From Pycnopodia helianthoides (taxonomy: Eukaryota > Echinodermata > Asteroidea > Forcipulatida > Asteriidae): a stretch of DNA of 64,000 bases. The notes under the pieces are model-generated. The model saw only the letters and a list, made by a program, of their open reading frames with translations, was not told where the DNA came from and did no database searches. The DNA is taken from NCBI GenBank assembly GCA_032158295.1, contig CM063249.1, positions 17,672,416-17,736,415 of the forward strand. The letters are read 5' to 3'. Below are positions 46,097 through 56,500 of the stretch, in pieces (the stretch's first letter is position 1; every line of letters begins with the position of its first letter). Both the position numbers and the translations under genes were made by a program.

Positions 46097-47734
46097 TTAA
46101 ATAGTTAGCTTATTTGATCAGTTTTGATTTCGTGAGTACAAAATACAATCTTTAAAAACGTTGAAAACAGTGATGTTTTTTTTAACTACTTTTTCAAGAG
46201 TCTAATGACGATTGAGCTCAAGCTTTGTCATTGGTTTGTTACTTCACAAAAGTGTGGATGTTGGTCTTTTTTGACAATGTTGTTGACGTCTATGGTTGGT
46301 CGTTGGTCACTGTGAAAATGACGGGGGTTTGAATCCTGTCTACGGCTTAATTTATTACAATCTTATTCAGTAAATGTTGTAAGGAAAGGAAAACGTAACA
46401 TGAGCCTATAATTAATTTCCACTGAATCTAAAAAGGTTGATATCTTGACGACATAAGCCTCTATACCCCAAAACAAAACGCATGCCTTCGCGCGCGGCAT
46501 GCATGCGCCTCTTAAAATAATTTTATGGAAATTTTTAAGCAGAGCGCCCTCTCTTACATTACGGAGACTTGCTGTCTTGTGACCAAGACGCTTACGGGAA
46601 AGACTGTACGCATAACTCACACCGCAATGGATGGTTACCAGACTACCATTTGATTTCTTTCTTGCAATCCACGAACCGCGGGAAAGGCACCACCTCACTA
46701 CTTGAAATTTCTACAGGATTCTCACATTGGGTAGGTTTGTAAACTCAGTTGCTGTCAATGTGTAACATTTTCCGCTCTTTTTCGTGAAGTGTAACAAGTT
46801 GTTTGTTTCGGGATTCCACCTGCTCTTGGTTTATTGTCGGGGTCATGGCTTACCGGTTTGAACTGGTTTGGCACATTTTTCAATGATTCATTGCGCCATC
46901 CCCATGTCACCTTGAGTTAAACGTGAGTTCATACGATCATGCGCTAAAGAACGATCATCAAGTCTATTTTATCTGCAGAATCCTCAGGCATCCGTCAACT
47001 GTAAGGCTAAAAATTGTAATTTTTGTCACAAATATTAATTCACTGTACATGGTTGCAATTAGTTTTGGCTTGTAGTTACGTTGATGGGTTGTTTTTTCCT
47101 TTGTTGTGTTGTCTTGAATGACGGTGTTCGAGCGATCGTGGTTAATGATCATTTCAAATACAGCCGATACATTTGTACTGCCATGACAATTGACAGATGA
47201 GATAGTTGTTTTGTACGGTTATATTGTAGCTACGTTTAATTGTGCATTGTGTTCAGTGTGTAGAAAGTTTAAAACAGTTGTTTGCTAAGTAATAATTTAT
47301 AATTGACACCATGACGAGAGTGATGGTCATGACGGTAAAATGTTTGTATCCAAATGCCACTTTTTCATTCATTATAAATAAAATACTATCAGTAATATTA
47401 ATAGTATCTTATCTGTTCAAAAATGAGTTATTTGCTTTTGCTAACAATGCGTGAAAAAGTGGCAGTCAGATACAGAAATGTAATATTGTTAATGAAGATA
47501 AATAATTCAGCGCCAGGTCACTGCATCTCAAAATGGCGTTGGTACGAAACAAACCGCATAACATGACCAAAACATGCTATTATTTTAATCTGCCTTTTGT
47601 AAAGCCATTTGAAATGCCAGTGAGTTTGATAGCAGGCGCTACTGTGATAGCAGTGCGGTGGCAGTCGCAGTGTGCAACCTAAAAAAAGCAATGTGAAGGG
47701 CGCCACCAATCGTTCATTTTGTGCTACCTACTAC

Positions 47735-48377
47735 CAGGCTTCGAATTAGAAAAACAAAACTACATGCACCAGTGCATGCAGATTTAAAAGTTTACATGCA
47801 CCCTCAAAAAGTTACATGCACCATTTAGTTTCAGTGAAATACCTTTTAAAAAAAGCACAGTACTGTATGTTAACACATACAGTACACATAAGCACTAAAA
47901 TGCAAGTTTACCTCCAGTGTTTCACAAGCCAACATAGTACAAGAGAACTCAAACAATTGCATGTTGTTCTGTGAAAAACTAAAATGCAGGAATTTTCTTA
48001 AGTCACCTCACCTTTGCAAAAGAGTTATCAGGATCATCCTCACCACTAGTTGCACTAATCGTAACCCGTTGATCTTGCAGCAATGGGTACGCAATCGACA
48101 GATCGCGCAGCCCAGAGGTTGGAAATGGAAATGAAAAGACTCGGTACGGTAATAAATTCTCGTCAAATTTATTTGAAACAACTTGAGGAAAATAAAAGGA
48201 ATTTTGGTAAGGTAAATAGAAAAAATGTCTCATTTAAATCACAATCACTGCATTACAAAAAATAAAACACCACAAAATCTACATGCCCGGCGTGCATGTA
48301 ATTCATTGTAGCTGCGTGCACGTCGGAAAAGTTACATGCACTGGGTGCACGCGTGCACCCGGGTAATTCGAAGCCTG
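47735..48377. mobile_element. Inverted-repeat element with CAGGCTTCGAATTA ends
   Basis: 643 bp bounded by CAGGCTTCGAATTA and TAATTCGAAGCCTG. Subterminal parts repeat ACATGCACC and its complement many times. The centre (about 48083-48205) has an open frame with splice-like borders on both strands; no known family is recognised. Confidence 0.6.
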
Positions 48378-49087
48378 CGTACTACCTACCATTAGGCCTA
48401 CTCCAGACAGAATTAACATAACTGATGTATGATTTAACTTGGACCCAGTAAACTGGGCATGCTGGGATGCTGTACCCTCCTTTTTTTTCTTATGCTGACA
48501 TCGGCGGTTAGCCCCCCAGGCAAACTCTGGCTTTCATGACGCGTATCAGCAACTTGCTATGATTTGCTGAAATCCCTGTTCAAAACATTTGCCTAAAATT
48601 TGTCGAAAAAGACACAACGAAATAGCATTAAAATCGCCTGCTGGCTTCTCAAGTCAAAGGTGAAACATGCAGCACCTTTCCCACAGGTTTCGAAGGTTTC
48701 AGCAAGGATTGGTAAGAGGGCGTCCAACTTTGCTGGAAATTTAAAAAGTGGGTGTCCAAATTGTTCACTTAAACAATACATTTACATGTAAATGACAGAT
48801 AAAACAGGGTGTCCAAAAGACACCCAGACACCCCTCTGGCTTTACACTATGAGTCCAACCAGATTTATGTTGAGAAAAACTTGTTCAAAGGGCAAAATAT
48901 GACTTGATATACAAAGTTTTTTATCAATGTTTTACACTCTGGACAAAACCCAATCAGTTAAACAAAACTTAACAAGAGTGTTGTTTAATTTTTAAGATGG
49001 GTTATTTGTTTGTTTGCTCTGAAGATGTGTACAGTGAGTGGAATTTGGGAACACGTTTTAGTGGTCATTGAAATGCCAGACATTTAA

Positions 49088-49469
49088 AGACACTGGACAC
49101 CTTTGGTAATTGTCAAAGACCAGTCTTCTCACTTGGTGTATCTCAACATATGGATAAAATAACGAACCTGTAAAATCTTGAGCTCAATTGGTCGTCGAAG
49201 TTGCGAGATAACTATGAAAGAAAAAACAGCCTTGTCACACGAAGTTGTGTGCTTTCAGATGGTTGATTTCGAGACCTCAAAATCTAATTCTGAGGCCTCG
49301 AAATCAAATTCGTAGAAAATGACTTCTTTCTCGAAAACTATGTCACTTCAGAGGGAGCCGTTTCTCACATTGTTTTATACTGTCAACCTCTCCCCATTAC
49401 TCGTTTGTTACCAAGTAAGGTTTTATGCAAATAATTATTTTGGGTAATTACCAAAAGTGTCCACTGCCT
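49088..49469. mobile_element. TTAA MITE, family P5, full length
   Basis: 382 bp; ends AGACACTGGACACCTTTGGT and ACCAAAAGTGTCCACTGCCT form a good inverted repeat and are flanked by TTAA. Right-half fragments of the same family occur at about 42100-42296 and a left-half fragment at about 43854-44050. Confidence 0.8.
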
Positions 49470-49753
49470 TTAAGCAAACAAATAAAAGGTCAATTAAGAA
49501 CAAAGGAAACACAGGAACTTTATAAATAAGCCCTTGAGCTTTGTGTTTATGAATAGACAGCACAGTTTCACTGGTGAATAACACTTTCAATGGGTTGGAT
49601 AAAAGCCCTTCCCATAACTCAGTAGGACTCAAATGAATAGACAAACGCAAAGGACAAATGAAGCAAGACCAAAAATACTTTATTTTGAAATCATTCAATT
49701 GACTAATTCTGATCATACTTGGCCAGTTACTAAAAAAAGGTTAAGGGCAAACC

Positions 49754-50046
49754 CTGATCAGGTCTGAAGTTGGGCCCTGATATCCAACCATTGTCGAGTC
49801 TGAAGTTGGGCCCTGATATCCAACCATTGTCAGGTCTGAAGTTGGGCCCCTGATATCCAACCATTGTCAGGTCTGAATTTGGGCCCTGATATCCAACCAT
49901 TGTCAGGTCTGAAGTTGGGCCCTGATATCCAACCATTGTCATTGTCTGAAGCTGGGCCCTGATATCCAACCATTGTCATGTCTGAAGTTGGGCCCTGATA
50001 TCCAACCATTGTCAGGTCTGAAGTTGGGCCCTGATATCCACAACCA
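49754..50046. repeat. 36-bp minisatellite, eight units
   Basis: Unit with TCTGAAGTTGGGCCCTGATA and TCCAACCATTG. Units differ by single bases or small insertions. It ends about 55 bp before snoRNA-like copy 1. Confidence 0.95.
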
Positions 50047-50102
50047 TTGCCCAGGAAAAATTTTAGACCGTGAGTTTCTGGAAGCCGGGCTGATTTGAAT
50101 TT

Positions 50103-50238
50103 GCAAATTCTAAACCTCTGGTGTTGTTAATTCATCAGCACTCTAGCGGAACCAGTTTGCTAAAGTGAGTCAACTTTCCCTGATGAGCCTGTTGTAGAAA
50201 GAGTGCAACTTGGCATTGGACGGGAGCGTTGTACATTC
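50103..50238 (+). ncRNA. Candidate H/ACA-type snoRNA, copy 1 (Ran 5' UTR intron)
   Basis: One of three 136-nt copies in Ran introns. Possible fold: hairpin 1 closed by GCAAA/TTTGC with upper stem GTGTTG/CAGCAC; hinge TAAAGTGAGT; hairpin 2 with lower stem CAACTTTCCC/GGGAGCGTTG, an internal loop TGATGAG/CATTGGAC and upper stem GTTGTA/TGCAAC with a seven-base loop; then T and ACA followed by three bases (TTC). This is the H/ACA plan of hairpin-hinge-hairpin-ACA. The hinge lacks a perfect ANANNA H box (AAAGTG is one base off) and the loops of hairpin 1 are large, so the class is tentative. The 3' flank is shared with copy 2 but diverged. Confidence 0.5.
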
Positions 50239-50502
50239 TTAATATCGGTTTACCTAAGGGTCAACGTTAAATTGTTCCCTCTTTGGGGAAAAACAGTGGT
50301 ACATGTAGTTAAAGGTAGGGTCATAGATTGGTTTTTGTCAACGTAGTGCTGATTTAGAGGTCAAATAATAAAGAAAAGATACAATAAAAATCACATGTGA
50401 AAGTTTGTCTACTTGGAAGTAGGGCTGTCGCTAAGGACTTCATTTCCCGTTAAAATTCAGTCCAGTGTGAACAGAGTTTCCTTTTTGTTCTTTTCCCTGC
50501 AG

Positions 50503-50517
50503 TAACATCCCCCAACC
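50503..50517 (+). other. Ran 5' UTR at the start of the first coding exon
   Basis: A good acceptor (CTTTTTGTTCTTTTCCCTGCAG, split at TTCCCTGCAG) ends at 50502, fifteen bases before the Ran ATG. At least one non-coding 5' exon should therefore lie upstream. A possible place is near 46700-46730, where unique sequence with CG dinucleotides is followed by GTAGGT at 46731, but this is only a guess. Confidence 0.5.
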
Positions 50518-53500
50518 ATGGCGTCTTTAGGTATGGGAGGCCAGCTCGTTCAACCAGATGGAATTGTTCCTGATCCATCCAAACCGACAGCCAAATTTAA
50601 GGTGAGCTTGGTGCAGTTATTCGGTATTACCGAGTAGTCCGGTATTTGCTCCATACCCAACATTATCGAGAGCTGTTTTAGAAAATACCAACGTGCTAAG
50701 TTTTCAATTTCAATACCGCGCTATAAACAAAACCGTGACCACATGTGCTGTAGCCTCTACAAAAAAATAGAAAAGAAAAAAAAAAGCTGATTTGTAAGGC
50801 CCTTTAACCCTCCTACTGTCAGTGACTCTTGGCAACATTTTCCAGTGAGTTGACCAACCATTTGAAACCATTCGACTGCCAAGGTTGTGTACGGTGGCAC
50901 AACTGTGCACAGAACTAACTGTGTACTGTGTACATGCATTCCCTCATGGTATCATATTTCAGGCTGGCACAGTTTATCTATCATTCAAAACCACTTGAAT
51001 GGTATTGAATGGTCAGACAGCAAGAGGGTTAAGCACATGTACATCAAATTGGTAATTGTCAAAGACCAGAATCTGCACTGTATGTGACCCAACGTATACA
51101 TGAAATAACAAACATGTGAAAGTTTAAGCTCAATCGGTCATCGCAGTTACGAGAAAAAAAAGTGGAAAACCCTCTTTGATGTTTGAACTGTTTTCAAACA
51201 TCGGATTTTATCACCGCGATAAAGACTAATTGTTTCACTCAGTTCCTAAAAAACTATAGCATTTCAAGCAAAACTATTTCAAGGGAAGTTTTTCCACCGT
51301 GACCATCTTTAAACCATGTAAGCTGCGTGCAAATCAGTGAACATTTATATTTTCAACCTTAATGTTGTACACGCCCTTTTAATAAGGAGAATACAATGCC
51401 CACAGTCATACACTCCGAGCAGACTATTTGTTGTGTTGGGGTTTCCAGCTAGCAGTGTCCTGCCCGGGCCCTCGGCCGTTAGGATTAGCGATTCACCACA
51501 CAGTGAGCTACCTAGAGAGCGCTACAGTTTTAGAGCGCCCTCTACTGGCAGCTTGCATTAATTGTGACAGGGCACTTCCATTGGAAAATCTTATAAAGTC
51601 TGTGGGAATCTTTTGAAGGGGCATAAGACTAGGGACACAGAGGCCATGGCCTCTGTGTAATTCCAGGCCTTGGACACTATATGGCAGCAGTCTCAACAGG
51701 TAATTCCAACAATCTCAGAACCTTACTAACAATAGAAATTTGAACTGGTAAGTCTGCTGCCACCTAGCGTTCCAAAGTCTTCAATTTGGGTAGTACAATG
51801 TAAGTTAGGCCGAACATCTGACGTCACACTTCGAGGCTCGTGTTTTACGCCAGAGACCGGCTTTGAGCGTACGGAGGAATCCTGACAAACGCACCTTTGA
51901 CCTCGCATCCCATTGCGGTCTTGCAGATAGGGGGACCAGTTGGACAGGGGACCAGTAGCAGTGACCATCTCTTTGATTAATAGACCGGTGCCTGTCCTTA
52001 TCCTTGCGGATAAGGACAGCGTACCAGTCTAAATGTAAGTAGGCCTCGCGATGCACTATCTGCAATTTGTTTGACAAATAATGTAGCATGCTCTTCGTTT
52101 GATACATTCCACAGCTTGTACTGGTCGGAGATGGAGGTACGGGGAAAACCACATTTGTAAAGCGTCATTTATCTGGAGAGTTCGAGAAGAAATACATTGG
52201 TGAGAAAATAACTGTTGGGCTTGGGGTAGATTTGCTTACCTTGAAGTTGTTTTTTTGTGAGAATATTGTTTTGTTTGAATTTTGCAAATTCTTAACCTCT
52301 GGTGTTGTTAATTCATCAGCACTCTAGCGGAACCAGTTTGCTAAAGTGAGTCAACTTTCCCTGATGAGCCTGTTGTATAAAGAGTGCAACTTGGCATTGG
52401 ACGGGAGCGTTGTACATTGTTAACGTCGGTTTACCCTAGGGTTGACGTTAAATCGTTCCCCCTTTTTGAGGAAAAACAGTGGTAGTTTAAGGTAGGGTCA
52501 TAGATTGGTTTTAATGTTAATGTAGTGCTGGTTTAGAGACCAACTAATAAAGAAAGCCTCAATTAAAATCAAATGTGAAAGTTTCAGCTGAACACAGTGT
52601 CTACTTCTTGAGAAAACAGCAAAAAACAGTCGGTATTTTTACAAGGACATCAAATCCATCCACATTTGGAGAGGTGACAGCAGGTACCAACTGCATCTCT
52701 GGCCACAGCATTCGCAAACGAACACCACCACCGCTCAAAAATCGAGAAATGATTCATGCCTGAATCGCTTCTCAGATTAGAAAGATTTTCGGGTGAAAAT
52801 TTATCCAATTACTGCGAAGGGATCCTTTCTCAAAATAGTTTATACTATCAACAGCTGCAGTGCTTCTCACCGAGTAAGTTTTGATAGTCATTAATTTTTG
52901 AAGTATTTACCAATCAATGTCCCTACCCAGGGCTCGCCCTTAACACTAGTCCGGCGTACATTTTCTAGTAAAAAATGCCATGGGCTAGTAAACACCACTT
53001 CTTAACTTGCCCTGTGGGCTACTAAAAACTGTGCAACCCCCTTGTTTAAAATGCTAATTTCTTCCTTTTTAGATGTAAGTAATTAATGTATAAAATGTGT
53101 TAATTGTTCTTGAGTGTGTGAATATAACTTCAGTTGATCATTAAACTGGTTGTGATCAGAACATTACACTTATGGCAATACCTGTTTAAAATCTGGGCTA
53201 CTAAAACTTCCTGGGGGCAAGTAAAATGCACAGTTTACTGGCCCGGTGGGCTACTTTACAAAAAGCTTAAGCGCAAGGCCTGCTACCTCTGTATCTAGGT
53301 GTACTTGTAGTTGAATGACCAAACATTTTGCCATTTTTGTTAACCACTTACCATAAGGGTTTCCATTTTTTTTTTGCATGCTCACCTGAGGGTTAAATTT
53401 TTAGGAATTTCCTGAAAACTAATAGTTGTTGAGAATGTTGTTGTCACAATGAATCCAAGACTTAACTAAGTCAAGACAACAAACGCCGTCATGAAATGCA

Positions 53501-56500
53501 CAGGGGTTTTTTATTTCTCATTGGAGAAAGTTTGGTTTGTGTTCACCGTGAATCAGCCAAACCCTCGGCCGTAGGCCTCGGCCGATAATTGGCCATGGCA
53601 TGCTACAATTTTGGGCTTTACCTGCGATGCCAAATACACTTGGTAAACAGTCATAGCATTCTGTTGATATCTCATAATCCTTATTTTTTGCAACAAATGG
53701 ACAAAGGTCTGGAATTAGGAATGACACAAAAATCTTGGTAAAAGGGAGATTTCGAGCATGCATCCCAGTACATTTTGTCCCTCTTTGTACAGGGCAAACG
53801 AAGCACAACACCATGAGTGCATGTATGGTACATGTTGAACAATTGGAAAGTCTGGGCATGTTAACAGTTAACACGCCACCCCCTGTTGGCCTCGAATCCA
53901 GAAGAAATTGTTCTGGCGTGTATGCACGTCTGCAATCCATTTTTAGGCTTCCATATGAATTGCGTGTCCGTGAAAGTTTTTGCCTGTGTACATGCCACCG
54001 TGTGAAACAGTTGAGAGCATGTTACCAATCAAATTGTCCGACCCTGTCATTTTGGGGTCCTCTGCATCTACACAAAATTTGAAAATCTCTTGTGATTAAA
54101 CCAAAAACAAAACTAATTTACTGAGGGCTGTTTACTTGTTCATTTTTTGTCATAGGGCTGTTTACTTGTTCATTTATTTGTCATAGGGCTGTTTACTTGT
54201 TCATTTATTTGTCATAGGGCTGTTTACTTGTTCATTTATTTGTCATAGGGCTGTTTACTTGTTCATTTATTTGTCATAGGGCTGTTTACTTATTCATTTA
54301 TTTGTCCTTCACAGCTACACTCGGAGTAGAAGTTCATCCCATTAAGTTCAACACAAATCGTGGGGTCATCCAGTTCAATGTCTGGGACACCGCCGGGCAG
54401 GAGAAGTTTGGCGGGTTACGAGACGGTTACTACATCCAAGGTGAGTGGACAGTTGAAGAAGAAAAAAACCTTAACTTTGGCACAGCAAGCTCGGTTTCCA
54501 TACAATAACACTCGATGACCACACGAGGGCGGAAGTAGTGTTTGCATCATGGGGATCATTGCAGGGTAATCAAGGTCCAGAGCCCAGCCTTGTTACCACA
54601 GGCAGCGCGCCGTATCAATACCTCTCGCCACTAACCCCTGGTCGGGAAGCACTGAAAAACAGTGCTGATTGGCTCACCAGAAGTGACTGCTCTGCACGCA
54701 TGCTTGTTAATAACTTTGAAACGCTTGTAGGGTGTTTGTCGGGCACATGACTTCAAAATCTGTCTACATTATCTTCAAGGCACACATTCTGAAATACCCA
54801 GTAAACATCTGTGAAAGGCTTCAGCAACATCAACCATCACGCATGCTGCGTTCTTCCTTACGCAACCTTCTCATTGAGCATCGGACAAGCACTAGTGCAG
54901 GAGACCGAGCCTTCTCAAATGCAGGCCCAGTTCTGTGGAACTCACTTCCTGATAGCTGCAGAAAAGCAAGCTCACTTGATTCATTCAAGAAATTGCTGAA
55001 GACTCACTTGTTTTGTCTTTGACTGTGACTTTTGATCTGTGTTGGACATATCCAAGCGCTTTGTAACCTATGGAAAAGGCGCTATATAAATGCTAGCTTA
55101 TTATTATGTCAAAATGCACATATTTTTACGCATTACACTTCAAATGAATCATATTTTTACATGGTCACCCTAAACTGCATACACTTAGACATATCACAAG
55201 ATCAATAAAAGGAGAGGGGACCAGTTGCTCTATGACTTGATGCATCTTTTGATAGCGCGCTCTGCGTAGTCTCCAACACAAATTGGATCAACCAAGGACT
55301 AATAAGCCATTTGCGAGTTAGATTTGAATACAGTCTAGTACAATGACTTGCTTAGTCACAAGTCACTGCTTACATTTGAATTCCTCAGACTATAGAGACA
55401 GTTGCTATGTCAAATGGTTCGGGGCAAGCTTTTGTATAGCAACCTCTAGATGAGCAAACCCTGGTACCGTTGTGCCGTACACATCCATTCAGAATTGTGT
55501 ATGGGTGTTCGCCGTCTCTTACATAACTACGCAAAAGCTTGCCCCGAATCATGTGACATAGCAACTGTCTCTATAGTCTGAGGAATTCAAATTTAAGTGG
55601 TAACTTGCGATTGAGCACGTCATTGTACCAGACAATATTCAAATCTAACACGCAAATGGCTTATTATAATAGGATATTTCAAAGTCACAGTTTCAGGGGT
55701 TACGATTGAGCAAGGCATTATAGGAAAGGACAAGAATGGCGCGGCAAGATCATACACACCTGGGAACGCGGTTGTCCAGAACTATATTCAACCATGGCCA
55801 TCTTTGTCTGCAGACATGATTATTGCGCTGTTACCAACCAAGGGGGCCAGACTGTTTCTTCCCCCAAGCCTCAGTTTGGGGAAAGTGGGTTTTTTATGTC
55901 GGTGAAATAAAGATCAGTGCATTGTGACAGAGCTTATCGATGGATCCAAATGTTTGGTCTATAGATGGATAGATAGGTAAATAAAAACTTTATTCCCCCC
56001 CCCCCCCACTGAGGAAATTAGAATGGCTTTGACAATACAAGCAAGCGGTAACGAAAGGATTCAAGTAAAAAAAAATTGCATAATAGTAAATTCTTATTAG
56101 CTTACATCACATGCACAACGAGTGAAATTCTTACATAAAACAGCAAGAAAGACAGTTTGGTATTTATACTAACAACAAAATCTCTAAAAGTTTAATCGTT
56201 GTTTTTTCATTTGATGGACTTGAGTACGAGGCTTCGTCGAGTCGTTGAGGAATTTCACTCTTGAGTCTTTCGCCTCATTTTTATTTTAGGTCAGTGCGCG
56301 ATCATCATGTTTGACGTCACGTCCAGAGTCACATACAAGAACGTGCCCAACTGGTACCGGGATCTCACAAGGGTATGCGAGAACGTCCCCATCGTCCTGT
56401 GCGGTAACAAGGTTGACATCAAGGACAGAAAGGTGAAAGCCAAGACCATCACCTTTCACCGGAAAAAGAACCTCCAGGTAAGATCTCTAGGACCTTGGGT

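Larger units (their letters stand above)
42497..50502. other. Region between BUD23 and the Ran coding exons
   Basis: About 8 kb of repeats (P3, P5, tRNA-like D, the 643-bp inverted-repeat element, the 36-bp minisatellite). The stretch 44460-45060 and that at 46440-46900 look unique and contain more CG, but no exon was recognised. The Ran promoter and 5' exon should be here. Confidence 0.5.
54590..55780. repeat. Interspersed repeat broken by two insertions
   Basis: Second copy of the repeat at 1295-1850. The LINE end (54812-55108) and a 365-bp foldback (55301-55665) interrupt it; blocks on either side keep the order of the uninterrupted copy. Confidence 0.65.

Noticed and set aside
50180..50210. 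CTGATGA followed by GAAA in the Ran intronic repeat, suggestive of a hammerhead ribozyme
   Set aside because: No stem II can form between the two core boxes and no cleavage triplet with stems I and III is in place. The H/ACA-like fold explains the sequence better.
54732..55022. 96-codon plus-strand frame in Ran intron 3
   Set aside because: It is the truncated end of a LINE reverse transcriptase, not a host gene.
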